From the NCBI GenBank assembly GCA_031289315.1, contig JAITPR010000047.1, positions 1 to 54,922 on the forward strand: a DNA stretch of 54,922 bases, written 5' to 3'. Below are positions 17,127-26,097 of this stretch, piece after piece. Each line of letters begins with the position of its first letter. Positions within the stretch are counted from its first letter, which is position 1. Under the pieces are notes generated by a model. That model ran no database searches, was not told where the DNA came from, and saw only the letters and a program-made list of their open reading frames with translations. This DNA comes from Clostridiaceae bacterium (GTDB lineage Bacteria > Bacillota > Clostridia > Christensenellales > CAG-917). A program made the translations under genes and the position numbers.

Positions 17127-17726
17127 TTGAGGAAGGACGAGATTTTTCGCTTAATAGAGAAACATAAGCTTGTCGCCGTGCTGCGCGGAAGTAGCGCCGA
17201 CGAGGTGTACGCCGCCGCGGAAAGGCTTGTTGCCGCCGGCGTAAAGCTGTTGGAAATCACTTTTACCGTGCAGGACGCTCCGAATATTTTGCGGTCGTTG
17301 TGCGGCAAATACAAAAATACCGACGTAACAGTGGGGGCGGGTACCGTCCTTGACTCGGAAACCGCACGCGTCGCTTTGCTTGCGGGGGCGCAGTTTGTGG
17401 TTAGTCCGGCGGTATGTCCCGACGTGATTAAGCTTTGCAACCGCTATTCGGTTGCGGCAATTCCGGGAGTGGCGACGGCGGGAGAACTGCTTACTGCGCT
17501 AGAATACGGCACCGACTTTGTTAAGCTGTTTCCCGGCAACGCGGAGTTGCTTTCCGCGCTCAAGGGACCATTCCCAAATGCGCGCTTTATGGTTACGGGA
17601 GGCGTGGACGAGAAGAACCTGTCCGCATGGTTTAAGGCGGGCGCCTCGGCGGTGGGAGCAAGCACAAAGCTTACCGCGCCGAACGCCGATATTAAAAAGT
17701 GGGTGGACGCGGTGAAGGCTATCTAA
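17127..17726 (+). CDS. kdgA: KDPG/KHG aldolase (2-keto-3-deoxy-6-phosphogluconate aldolase)
   Basis: A 199-residue class I aldolase that splits 2-keto-3-deoxy-6-phosphogluconate into pyruvate and glyceraldehyde 3-phosphate, the last step of hexuronate breakdown. Family residues are visible: VAVLRG near 16-21, E43 in LLEITF, the GAGTV loop near 70-74, PAVCPDV, and the Schiff-base lysine K133 in DFVKLFPGN. It starts at TTG, supported by GCGGAGG seven bases upstream. It is the first gene after the promoter at 16976 and is followed by KDG kinase. Confidence 0.93.
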   Translation: MRKDEIFRLIEKHKLVAVLRGSSADEVYAAAERLVAAGVKLLEITFTVQDAPNILRSLCGKYKNTDVTVGAGTVLDSETARVALLAGAQFVVSPAVCPDVIKLCNRYSVAAIPGVATAGELLTALEYGTDFVKLFPGNAELLSALKGPFPNARFMVTGGVDEKNLSAWFKAGASAVGASTKLTAPNADIKKWVDAVKAI

Positions 17727-17913
17727 AGTAGCGTGATTACCGCATATGCGCGTAACCGCTAAAACGGCGTATTTTGCCGGAAAACAAACAATTTTTCGGT
17801 CACGCAAACACGCGCCGTAGAACGCGACGGTAATAAAATTTAGTAAATCAAATTAAGCCGTCTACGACTACGCAAACGCGTGCCGAAAGGCGTATGGAGT
17901 ATATAAAAAAGAT

Positions 17914-18939
17914 ATGAGTAGGGTTTTGACTTTCGGAGAAATTATGTTGAGGTTGCAGCCGCCCGACAACAAGCGACTTTTGGAGGCGCGCGGCTTTGAC
18001 GCGTGTTTCGGAGGCGGAGAGGCGAATGTGGCGGTGTCCTTAGCGGAGTTCGGAGAGGACGCGGCGTTTCTAACTAAGCTTCCCGACAATGCGGTTGCCG
18101 ACGCATGTGTACGCGACCTAAAGTGGCGGGGAGTGAACACGGATTTTATTTTGCGCGGCGGTGAACGCATGGGCATTTACTTTTGCGAAAAGGGCGCTTC
18201 GCAGCGCCCAAGCCGCATAATTTACGACCGCAGGGGGTCTAGCGTCAACGAAATAAGGGCGGACGAGGTGGATTGCGGCAAGCTGTTGAACGGCGTAGAG
18301 TGGTTTCATTTCACGGGTATTACGCCGGCGCTGTCGGCGGAGGTGAGGGGTGTCCTTGAAAAAATTTTAAAAGAGGCTAAAAAGCGGAAGATAACCGTGT
18401 CGTGTGATTTGAACTTCCGCAAAAAGCTTTGGAGTACGGAAGCCGCGCGTGTGGTCATGTCGGAGTTGATGAGGTATGCCGACGTCCTTATTTCCAACGA
18501 AGAGGAATGCAAAAATGTCTTCGGATTGGAAGCGGAGGGTGCGGATATCACAAAGGGCAAGCTGGACGCGGACGGCTACGCCGCCGTTGCAGGGACGGTC
18601 AAGGCGCGTTTTCCGTGGCTTAAGGCGGTTGCATTTACGCTTCGCGGCAGCCGTTCGGCGGATATAAACGACTGGTCGGGAATAGTGTCGGCGGACGGTA
18701 AATGCTATCGCTCCGCAGAGTATACGGTGCGCGTGGTAGACCGTGTGGGCGGTGGCGACAGCTTTTCCGCCGGACTTATCTACTCAATGCTGAACGGAAA
18801 GGATATGCAATATGCCATAGATTTTGCGGTTGCCGCATCTTGCTTGAAGCACTCCGTCGAAGGTGATTTCAATCTAGTTTCCGTCGCGGAGGTCGAAGAA
18901 TTGATGAACGGCGACGGTAGCGGAAGGGTGAGAAGATGA
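17914..18939 (+). CDS. kdgK: 2-keto-3-deoxygluconate kinase (PfkB family)
   Basis: A 341-residue PfkB-family sugar kinase that phosphorylates 2-keto-3-deoxygluconate to KDPG, the substrate of the preceding aldolase. The GGGEANVAVSLAEFG segment near 30-44 and the C-terminal signature DRVGGGDSFSAGL with catalytic D282 are typical. The call as KDG kinase rests on sequence type plus context. Upstream is a short hairpin GCCGAAAGGC that also precedes the methyltransferase gene at 9972. It overlaps the next gene by 4 bp (ATGA). Confidence 0.9.
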   Translation: MSRVLTFGEIMLRLQPPDNKRLLEARGFDACFGGGEANVAVSLAEFGEDAAFLTKLPDNAVADACVRDLKWRGVNTDFILRGGERMGIYFCEKGASQRPSRIIYDRRGSSVNEIRADEVDCGKLLNGVEWFHFTGITPALSAEVRGVLEKILKEAKKRKITVSCDLNFRKKLWSTEAARVVMSELMRYADVLISNEEECKNVFGLEAEGADITKGKLDADGYAAVAGTVKARFPWLKAVAFTLRGSRSADINDWSGIVSADGKCYRSAEYTVRVVDRVGGGDSFSAGLIYSMLNGKDMQYAIDFAVAASCLKHSVEGDFNLVSVAEVEELMNGDGSGRVRR

Positions 18940-20330
18940 CGGGCGGCGGTTTGAAGAGAGGAAAGCCGTATGCTTCCGTCTTACGGCGGGAAATTTTGAA
19001 GTCCGCGCTTGCCGAACGCTTATATGAAGCGGCTGCGGCGTTGCCGGTTATCGACTATCATTGTCACCTAAGCCCTAAGGAAATTTACGAGGATAAGCCC
19101 TTTGAAGACATCGGCGCGATGTGGCTGTCCGGCGACCACTATAAGTGGCGGCTGATGCGCCGTGCCGGTGTCTCCGAGGAGCTTATAACGGGAGGCGCGC
19201 CTTATGCGGACAAATTCCGCGCGTATGCGGGTTGCGTAGGAACTGCGTTCGGCAATCCTTTGCGCGATTGGTCGCGGTTGGAGCTGGAAAAATATTTTGA
19301 TTGCCGCATACCTCTTAACGCGGATAATGCGGACGGAATACGTCGGGCGGCAAACGCCGTGCTGGCGGAAAAAGCGCTTTCACCGCGCCGACTTATGGAG
19401 GCTTCGGCGGTAGAATATGTTGCGACCACGGACGACCCGGCGGATACGCTGGATTACCATACAAAATTACGCAAGGACAAAAGCTTTAAATGTAAGGTTG
19501 CGCCGACCTTCCGCGTAGACAGTCTATTCAACATAGACCGTGCGGATTTTGCCGCCTATATCGAAAGACTATCCGCGGCAAGCGGAGTAGAAATAAACGG
19601 CTTTGCGGACTTTCTAAGCGCTATCGGTAAACGCATGACGGACTTTTTATCCGCCGGATGCCGCTTTTCGGACATAGGAACCGAACGCTTTCCGCTAAGT
19701 GCCGGCAGTTATGAGAGTGCCGAAGCCGCGTTTAATAATGCCAAAAACGGAATTAAATCGTGTGAGTGTGAAATTGAGGGCTATTTCGGATTTATGTACA
19801 CCCACTGGCTGTGCAAGTGTAAGGAGTACGGCTTTGCCGCACAATTGCACTTAAACGTCCTACGGAACACAAACGGCAAGGAGTTCTTGCGTTTCGGCGC
19901 GGACGGTGGCTTCGATACGGTTTCGGACGGCTTTTCTGCGCGCGCTTTCATAGGCGTGCTTAATCGTTGCGACGCGGCGGGAGGCTTGCCGCGCATAATC
20001 GTCTACACATTAAATCCCGCCTACTATGAGGCGCTTATTACGGCGGCAGGCTCGTTTCGGGAGGTTACGGTAGGTATGGCGTGGTGGTTTAACGATCATC
20101 AAATGGGTATACGCGAATATCTGGATAAAATGAGCGCGCTTTCGCATATAGGCGAGGTTATCGGCATGCTTACGGACAGCAGAAGCTTTCTTTCCTATGC
20201 CCGACACGACTGGTTCCGTATGATTTTGGCGGATTTTTTATCTGCGTTCGGAGAGGAAAACGAAAAGGAATTGACTGCCCTTGCCGAAAAATTGAGCTAC
20301 TATAATACTAAAAAATTGATAGAGGGATAA
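18936..20330 (+). CDS. uxaC: Glucuronate/galacturonate isomerase
   Basis: A 464-residue uronate isomerase of the amidohydrolase-like superfamily that converts D-glucuronate to D-fructuronate and D-galacturonate to D-tagaturonate. VIDYHCHLSPKEI near 39-51 is the first metal-site motif and WRLMRRAGV follows near 71-79. VGMAWWFNDHQMGIREYL near 377-394 and ILTDSRSF-like GMLTDSRSFLSYARHDWFR near 411-430 are also characteristic. Length matches the family (about 470). Translation is probably coupled to kdgK by the ATGA overlap. Confidence 0.95.
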   Translation: MTGGGLKRGKPYASVLRREILKSALAERLYEAAAALPVIDYHCHLSPKEIYEDKPFEDIGAMWLSGDHYKWRLMRRAGVSEELITGGAPYADKFRAYAGCVGTAFGNPLRDWSRLELEKYFDCRIPLNADNADGIRRAANAVLAEKALSPRRLMEASAVEYVATTDDPADTLDYHTKLRKDKSFKCKVAPTFRVDSLFNIDRADFAAYIERLSAASGVEINGFADFLSAIGKRMTDFLSAGCRFSDIGTERFPLSAGSYESAEAAFNNAKNGIKSCECEIEGYFGFMYTHWLCKCKEYGFAAQLHLNVLRNTNGKEFLRFGADGGFDTVSDGFSARAFIGVLNRCDAAGGLPRIIVYTLNPAYYEALITAAGSFREVTVGMAWWFNDHQMGIREYLDKMSALSHIGEVIGMLTDSRSFLSYARHDWFRMILADFLSAFGEENEKELTALAEKLSYYNTKKLIEG

Positions 20331-20334
20331 CGCG

Positions 20335-21387
20335 GTGAAATTAACTTTTAGATGGTACGGCGAAAACGACCCGGTGACATTGGATAAAATCCGTCAAATA
20401 TCCGTGATAAGCGGCATAGTGTCCGCCGTTTACGACGTCCCCGCGGGGGCGGTTTGGAGTGAGGAAAGCATAGAGCGGTTGACGGCTTCATGCCACGCAA
20501 AGGGGCTTGAATGTGAGGTCATAGAGAGCGTTCCCGTGCATGAGGACATAAAGCTTGGATTGCCGACCGCCAAAGGCTATATCGAAAACTACAAGGAAAA
20601 TATTCGCCGATTGGCAAAATACGGCGTTAAGTGTATCTGCTACAACTTCATGCCGGTGTTCGATTGGTTGCGCAGTGAGCTTGCGGAGCCTAACGCGGAC
20701 GGTTCAAATGCGCTTGCCTACCGCCACGAAAGAGTGCTTAAATTAAATCCGCTTACATCGGAGCTTTCTCTGCCCGGATGGGATGCAAGTTATACAAAAG
20801 CGGGCTTAAAAGAACTGCTTGCGAAATATAAAGCCGTTGATGAGGAAAAGCTATGGGAAAATTTGAGTACGTTTTTGACGGAAATAATCCCCGTTGCAAA
20901 AAGCTGCGGCATAAATATGGCGATACACCCGGACGACCCGCCGTGGGGGATTTTCGGGCTTCCGCGGATAATAACTGGGAAGGAAAATATAGAGCGCTTC
21001 TTGCGGTTGGTGGATTCCCCCGCGAACGGTCTCACCTTTTGCGCCGGTTCACTTGCGGCGGCAAAGGAAAACGACCTTTTGGAAATCATAAGTGCGGCAA
21101 AGGGAAGGATTCACTTCGCGCATATGCGCAACGTCAGGCGCGCGGGCGAACGTGATTTTTTCGAAACCGCTCACCCGTCCGCATGCGGCGATATAGATAT
21201 GTACTCAGTTGTCAAGGCGCTAGTTGACGCCGGCTTCGACGGCTATGTACGACCTGACCACGGCAGAATGATTTGGGGCGAAACCGGACGTTACGGCTAC
21301 GGCTTATACGACAGGGCGCTGGGAGCCTGCTATCTGGCGGGGCTTTTGGAAGCTATACATAAAAATGGTGGTGACAATTCGCTGTGA
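20335..21387 (+). CDS. uxuA: D-mannonate dehydratase
   Basis: A 350-residue TIM-barrel dehydratase that turns D-mannonate into 2-keto-3-deoxygluconate, the kdgK substrate. Typical segments are FRWYGENDPVTL at 4-15, CYNFMPVFDWLR near 102-113, MAIHPDDPPWGIFGLPRI near 199-216, LTFCAGS near 232-238 and GYVRPDHGRMIWGE near 303-316. It starts at GTG 4 bp after uxaC, with GAGGGA upstream. The last six residues (GGDNSL) and the stop codon are encoded inside a short palindromic repeat (21367-21435), so the original C-terminus has probably been replaced. Confidence 0.95.
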   Translation: MKLTFRWYGENDPVTLDKIRQISVISGIVSAVYDVPAGAVWSEESIERLTASCHAKGLECEVIESVPVHEDIKLGLPTAKGYIENYKENIRRLAKYGVKCICYNFMPVFDWLRSELAEPNADGSNALAYRHERVLKLNPLTSELSLPGWDASYTKAGLKELLAKYKAVDEEKLWENLSTFLTEIIPVAKSCGINMAIHPDDPPWGIFGLPRIITGKENIERFLRLVDSPANGLTFCAGSLAAAKENDLLEIISAAKGRIHFAHMRNVRRAGERDFFETAHPSACGDIDMYSVVKALVDAGFDGYVRPDHGRMIWGETGRYGYGLYDRALGACYLAGLLEAIHKNGGDNSL

Positions 21388-21435
21388 CAAAATATTTTCT
21401 TGCATAGCAAGGCGTTACTGCTAAATGTCCACACC
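21367..21435. repeat. Short MITE-like palindromic repeat, copy F, overlapping the uxuA stop
   Basis: A 69-bp copy in the opposite orientation to the others: GGTGGTGACAATTCGC on the left, ATGTCCACACC on the right, with AAAATATTTTCTTGC inside. AAAAAT flanks both ends and may be a short target-site duplication. Another stem lies in 21445-21510 (CGAACGG with CCCGTTCG). Confidence 0.75.
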
Positions 21436-21593
21436 AAAAAATCGTTAAATCGAACGGTTTTGTGCTGAAGAAAAGCCTAAGATTTTTCTTTATACTAACC
21501 CGTTCGGGGGAAAATTTTATAATCCGCGATGAAAAAAAAAGCGGGAAAAAATTATGAACCACGATAAAGGGAAACAAATCGGGAGGGGAATTT

Positions 21594-22433
21594 ATGAACC
21601 GCGATGAAAAAAATAAAGGCAAGGTAGTTGTGATTACCGGTGCGGCGGGTGTGTTGTGCGGCGTAATAGCCGAGGATTTCGCCGCGCGGGGCGCGCGAGT
21701 CGCCCTTTTGGATATAGACGAAGCCGCGCTTGCAAAAATCGAAAAACGGTTGTCCGGCAAGGGCTTTACCGTAAAGGGCTACGCGGCAAGCGTACTGGAT
21801 AAAGCGGCGCTAGAAGAGGTACGGCGGCGCGTGGAGAACGACTTGGGGATATGCGATATACTCGTTAACGGCGCGGGCGGCAACAACCCGGCGGCGACAA
21901 CGGGAGAAGAGTTTTTCGACGCGAAAAATAACGGCGAAGTCAAAAGCTTTTTCGACCTCACGGAGGCGGGCGTGGATTTCGTTTTCAATCTCAATTTTAA
22001 GGGCGCGTTTCTGACTACGCAAATATTCGCGCGTTCTATGGCGGCGCGCGGCGGCGGCAATATCTTAAACATTTCCTCCATGAACGCCTACACGCCGCTC
22101 ACCAAAATTCCCGCGTATTCGGCGGCGAAAGCGGCGGTTTCCAATTTCACGGAGTGGCTTGCCGTTTACTTCGCGGGGGCGGGAGTAAGGGTTAACGCGA
22201 TTGCGCCCGGCTTCTTTGCTACCAATCAAAATAAGGCGTTGCTTTACAACGCGGACGGCGGCTTGACGGAGCGTTCGGCTAAGATTTTGCGGAATACGCC
22301 GATGAACCGTTTCGGCAAGCCGGAGGAGCTTTTGGGGGCGGTTCGCTTTTTGACGGACGACGCCTCTAGCGGATTTGTTACCGGAGTCGTGTTACCAATA
22401 GACGGGGGCTTCAAGGCATATTCCGGCGTTTAG
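21594..22433 (+). CDS. SDR-family D-mannonate oxidoreductase (fructuronate reductase)
   Basis: A 279-residue short-chain dehydrogenase. The cofactor motif is TGAAGVLCG near 15-23, the catalytic serine lies in NISSMNA, and YSAAKAA gives the catalytic Tyr and Lys. The IDGGF end is typical. Size and setting match the SDR-type UxuB (YjmF) of Bacillus, which links fructuronate to mannonate, the missing step between uxaC and uxuA here. GGGAGGGG precedes the ATG. A near-copy of the start (ATGAACCACGATAAAGG) occurs 40 bp upstream at 21554, a small local duplication. Confidence 0.88.
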   Translation: MNRDEKNKGKVVVITGAAGVLCGVIAEDFAARGARVALLDIDEAALAKIEKRLSGKGFTVKGYAASVLDKAALEEVRRRVENDLGICDILVNGAGGNNPAATTGEEFFDAKNNGEVKSFFDLTEAGVDFVFNLNFKGAFLTTQIFARSMAARGGGNILNISSMNAYTPLTKIPAYSAAKAAVSNFTEWLAVYFAGAGVRVNAIAPGFFATNQNKALLYNADGGLTERSAKILRNTPMNRFGKPEELLGAVRFLTDDASSGFVTGVVLPIDGGFKAYSGV

Positions 22434-22451
22434 GCTTTTTTGTTAAACCGA

Positions 22452-22520
22452 GGGTGTGGACAATCCGCGGTGACGACGTGCCTGCCAAGAAAATATTTTG
22501 TCGCCACGAACTGTCCACAC
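22452..22520. repeat. Short MITE-like palindromic repeat, copy D
   Basis: A 69-bp copy between the SDR gene and the first Gfo/Idh gene, from GGGTGTGGACAATCCGCGGT to GAACTGTCCACAC. The middle is GCCAAGAAAATATTTTGTC, which shows what the long copies look like without their 105-bp core. The flanks TTAAACCGAG and TTAAATAAGG are similar. Confidence 0.8.
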
Positions 22521-22552
22521 GCTTAAATAAGGCAAAAAATATAAGGATTTCC

Positions 22553-23716
22553 ATGAAAAAAATAAGATTTGCCGTGGTGGGAATAGGAAGAATGGGAAGC
22601 GTACACGCCGCGCATTTATTGCGGGGGCGCGTACGTGGCGCGGAGCTTGTTGCCGTCGCCGATATATCGCTAGCGGCACGCGAAAGGTTTTCCAAAAAGT
22701 GCGCCGGACGCGTGCAGGTGTTTTCCTCTTGTGAGGAGCTTGCGGCGGCGGTTGAGTTGGACGCGGTGATAATTGCTGTACCTCATTATGCGCACGTGCC
22801 GTTGGCGCTTTACTTTTTAGAGCGGGGCGTAAGCGTGCTTATAGAAAAACCGGTTGCGGTGACCGTTTCGGAAGCCGAACGGCTGAACGCATACTTAAAT
22901 GCAAATCCGGAGGCGGTTGCGGCGGTTATGTACAATCAGCGCACGAACCCGGTTTACCGCAAGGCGAAAGCGCTTACGGACGGCGGCGCGTTGGGTTCTG
23001 TAAGGCGGATAAATTTTATCGTCACCGATTGGTACCGCCCACAGGCGTACTACAATCAAGGCGAATGGCGCGCCTCTTACGCGGGTGAGGGCGGCGGCGT
23101 ACTCATAAATCAATGCGTCCATCAGCTTGATATACTTCAATGGCTGACGGGAATGCCCGCGGCGATATACGCGCAAACAGCCTCCGTAGGTCGGCGCATA
23201 ACCGTGGAAAACGACGTTACCGCCGTGTTGCGCTACGAGGACGGCGCGCGGTGCTCGCTTTCGGCGTCCGCGCACGAGTTGAACGGCGCCAACCGCATAG
23301 AGATTGCCGGCGATAGGGGCAGACTGGTTATAGGCAAGTATCGCATGACGCATTACTCGTGGGACAAGTCCGAGGAGGAGGTCAACGAAAAAACCGTTAA
23401 GGGTTACGGCGGTGCGAAAAAGCGTAAGCGGCATTATTTTTATGGCTCGGCGCGTTTGGTTTCCGACCTAGTGTTTGGACAGCAGATACGCATAGTAAAA
23501 AATTTCGTCAACCGTTTAGTGTGCGGCGAACCGTTAATATCTCCCGCGGCAGAGGGTATACGCGCGCTTACGCTCATAAACGGAATTTACCTTTCCGCAT
23601 GGGAGGGAAGGGAAATAACCCTTCCCATGGACAGCGCGCGATACGACGCGTTATTAGAAGAAAAAGCCGAAGCGGAAAGAATTCGCTTAGACAATACAAA
23701 AAAAGAGGGCATATAA
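22553..23716 (+). CDS. Gfo/Idh/MocA-family oxidoreductase (first paralogue)
   Basis: A 387-residue NAD(P)-dependent sugar oxidoreductase. The Rossmann motif is VVGIGRMGSVHA near 7-18, EKPVAV follows near 101-106 and the substrate domain contains the catalytic-region motif GGGVLINQCVHQLDILQW. ATAAGGA precedes the ATG at 22553; an in-frame start at 22454 lies in the repeat and is rejected. It is clearly paralogous to the gene at 24796 (shared MYNQRTNP, DGGALG, WYRPQAYY, ENDVT). The substrate is unknown; a uronate or glycoside of the same pathway is likely. Confidence 0.9.
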   Translation: MKKIRFAVVGIGRMGSVHAAHLLRGRVRGAELVAVADISLAARERFSKKCAGRVQVFSSCEELAAAVELDAVIIAVPHYAHVPLALYFLERGVSVLIEKPVAVTVSEAERLNAYLNANPEAVAAVMYNQRTNPVYRKAKALTDGGALGSVRRINFIVTDWYRPQAYYNQGEWRASYAGEGGGVLINQCVHQLDILQWLTGMPAAIYAQTASVGRRITVENDVTAVLRYEDGARCSLSASAHELNGANRIEIAGDRGRLVIGKYRMTHYSWDKSEEEVNEKTVKGYGGAKKRKRHYFYGSARLVSDLVFGQQIRIVKNFVNRLVCGEPLISPAAEGIRALTLINGIYLSAWEGREITLPMDSARYDALLEEKAEAERIRLDNTKKEGI

Positions 23717-23719
23717 ACG

Positions 23720-24640
23720 ATGTTTAAAATTTCAGGATTTTACGACGAGGCAAGCTCGGATTTGGGCGAACAACTGGCGGTTATGAAAAGCTTGGGCGGC
23801 AAATATCTTTGTCCGCGCGGCATAAACGGCAGAAATATATCGTCGTTTACCGCGGACGAATTTGGGCGCGATGTCTTGCCGGTGCTTAAGTCGGAGGGCG
23901 TTAAGCTTTCGTCCATAGGCTCGCCTATCGGGAAAATTCCGCTTTACGATGACGCGGCTTACGAAAAGCAGGTGAAGCAGTTGAAGGAGCTTGCCGCAAT
24001 AGCTGCGCTTGCCGACTGTAAATATATACGCTGTTTTTCCTTTTTCATAGGCAAAAACGCCGACTACGATAAGGCTTATCCTACGGTCGTCGAGAAATTT
24101 AAGGGGTTTGCGGACGCGGTTGAGGATAGCGGAGTAACGCTGCTTCACGAAAACGAAAAAAAGATTTTCGGCGACGTCCCCGAACGCGCGTTGGCTGTTT
24201 TCAACGGCGTAAACCGCTCCAACGTCAAGCTGTGCTATGACGCGTCAAACTACATACAGTGCGGCGTAGACGCGCGAACGGCGTATGAGGCTACAAAGGA
24301 GTTCACCGTTTACTATCATATGAAAGATTGTGCGGACGGCGTGGAGGTGCCGCTGGGTACCGGACAGGGGGCAATACGGGAACTCATTGCCGACCTTGTG
24401 CGGCGGGATTACGACGGCTTTTTGACACTGGAGCCGCACACGTTTAAGTACGCGTTTTTGAAGCGTCCGCTTTATCTTCTGCCCTTCCTTTGGGGTACGA
24501 AGCTTGCACGGGTATACAGAAGGGTGGACAAGGACATGGGCGTAAAACCGTTTGAAAGCGTGTCAAGGGTGCGCACCTTCGAATGGCAATATAAAAATCT
24601 TGTCCGCATTATCGGTGAAGCCGGCGGAGAGTACGAATAA
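23720..24640 (+). CDS. Sugar phosphate isomerase/epimerase-like TIM-barrel protein
   Basis: A 306-residue protein of the xylose isomerase-like TIM-barrel (AP endonuclease family 2) superfamily. Metal-ligand candidates are in LLHENE near 140-145, KLCYDASNY near 171-179, YHMKD near 199-203 and FLTLEPHTF near 240-248. It starts 3 bp after the first Gfo/Idh gene, so the two are probably co-translated. Such pairs are common in sugar acid, inositol and glycoside 3-oxidation pathways. The substrate cannot be named from sequence. Confidence 0.85.
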   Translation: MFKISGFYDEASSDLGEQLAVMKSLGGKYLCPRGINGRNISSFTADEFGRDVLPVLKSEGVKLSSIGSPIGKIPLYDDAAYEKQVKQLKELAAIAALADCKYIRCFSFFIGKNADYDKAYPTVVEKFKGFADAVEDSGVTLLHENEKKIFGDVPERALAVFNGVNRSNVKLCYDASNYIQCGVDARTAYEATKEFTVYYHMKDCADGVEVPLGTGQGAIRELIADLVRRDYDGFLTLEPHTFKYAFLKRPLYLLPFLWGTKLARVYRRVDKDMGVKPFESVSRVRTFEWQYKNLVRIIGEAGGEYE

Positions 24641-24795
24641 GACGGCAGCGCGGCGCGTGCAAACAGAAACGGCGCAGGCGGATATATGAACAAGGCAATA
24701 GCGCGTTATATCCGTGAAGCGGCGGTTTAACACGTTTAAACGAAAATATAAAGCGGCGTATATGTCGTAAATAAAAAGATAAGGGAGCTATTATT

Positions 24796-25965
24796 ATGGA
24801 TAAAAAGGTACGCTACGGGATAATCGGCATAGGCAAAATGGGGCATACGCATGCGGTAAAGCTGTTAAAGGGTCTGGACAAAAACGGAACGCTGACCGCT
24901 GTTTGCGACATAGACCCGGCGCGCATAATGTGGGCGAAAGAAAGGCTTCCGGGAGTAAAAATATTTGAGGATTACAAGGAGCTTTTGGCATGTGCGGAGG
25001 TTGACGCGGCGGTGGTGGCAACGCCACACTACCTGCATCCGGGCATAGCAAAGAAAGCCTTGTGCGCCGGCAAGCATGTGCTTATTGAAAAGCCCGCGGG
25101 AGTATATACGAAAGCCGTGCGGGAACTGAACGAGGTAGCCGCGGCGCACCCGGAGCAGATTTTCGGAATCATGTATAATCAGCGCACCAACCCTCTCTAC
25201 CGTCAAGCTAAGGAGTGGATAGACGGTGGAGCATTAGGTGAAATCAAACGTATAAATTGGATTATAACCAACTGGTATCGCCCGCAGGCATACTACGATC
25301 AAGGCGGCTGGCGCGGCACGTGGGAGGGCGAGGGCGGCGGTGTCCTCATCAATCAATGTCCCCACCAAATAGACCTGTTTCAGTGGCTGGGGGGCATGCC
25401 GACGACTGTGAGAGGCTATGCGAAAACGGCGGTAAAACGCAATATTTCCGTGGAAAACGACGTGACTTTTTATACCGAATACGCGAACGGCGCAAGCGGG
25501 GTTTTTGTCACCTCCACGCACGACTTCCCAGGCACCAACCGTTTGGAGATTTCCGGCGACGGCGGACGCATTGTAATAGAACAAAATCTGCTTTCGGAAA
25601 AACTGACTTTTAACAAGCTTAAAATTTTCGAATCCGAATTTAATAAGGATAACAAAAAATTTATGCCCTTGATTTCACAAAGGAAAATAAGGCTACGTTC
25701 CACAATGCTTCAAAACGCCGTGCGGTTGGGGATTGTAGGGCAGCACATGAACATATTTAGAAATTTCAGCCGCGCGGTGCTGTTCGGTGAGCCGTTGATT
25801 GCTCCCGGCGCGGACGGAATAAGAGGTCTTACGCTATCCAACGCGGTTCATCTGTCAAGCTGGCTGGGAGAAGCGGTGACGCTTCCACTTGACGAGGAAC
25901 TGTATATCGAAGAATTAAACAAACGCGTAGAGGAAGAACGTAACTCTTCGCTTGACAAAAAATAA
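24796..25965 (+). CDS. Gfo/Idh/MocA-family oxidoreductase (second paralogue)
   Basis: A 389-residue NAD(P)-dependent oxidoreductase. The Rossmann motif is IIGIGKMGHTHA near 9-20, EKPAGV follows near 99-104 and the domain motif is GGGVLINQCPHQIDLFQW. It matches the gene at 22553 along its whole length, including YNQRTNP, NWYRPQAYYDQG and ENDVTFYTE, with a more diverged C-terminal third. AAGGGAG precedes the ATG. The paralogues flank the TIM-barrel gene, which points to tandem duplication with retained linkage and perhaps different substrates or successive steps. Confidence 0.9.
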   Translation: MDKKVRYGIIGIGKMGHTHAVKLLKGLDKNGTLTAVCDIDPARIMWAKERLPGVKIFEDYKELLACAEVDAAVVATPHYLHPGIAKKALCAGKHVLIEKPAGVYTKAVRELNEVAAAHPEQIFGIMYNQRTNPLYRQAKEWIDGGALGEIKRINWIITNWYRPQAYYDQGGWRGTWEGEGGGVLINQCPHQIDLFQWLGGMPTTVRGYAKTAVKRNISVENDVTFYTEYANGASGVFVTSTHDFPGTNRLEISGDGGRIVIEQNLLSEKLTFNKLKIFESEFNKDNKKFMPLISQRKIRLRSTMLQNAVRLGIVGQHMNIFRNFSRAVLFGEPLIAPGADGIRGLTLSNAVHLSSWLGEAVTLPLDEELYIEELNKRVEEERNSSLDKK

Positions 25966-26097
25966 AACGGTTCGTCTGTTTGCGGTGAGAAGAGAGCGCT
26001 TTTGCCGGTGCTTAACCGAAATTTGCCCTCCCGCTAAATCGTATAAAAAAAATCGAAGCTTTTTAATTTATAAACGGCGCATGATAAGGAGAACGAT

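Noticed and set aside
22454..22552. An N-terminal extension of the first Gfo/Idh protein
   Set aside because: The extra residues are translated from repeat copy D; the ribosome binding site and Rossmann motif fit the ATG at 22553.
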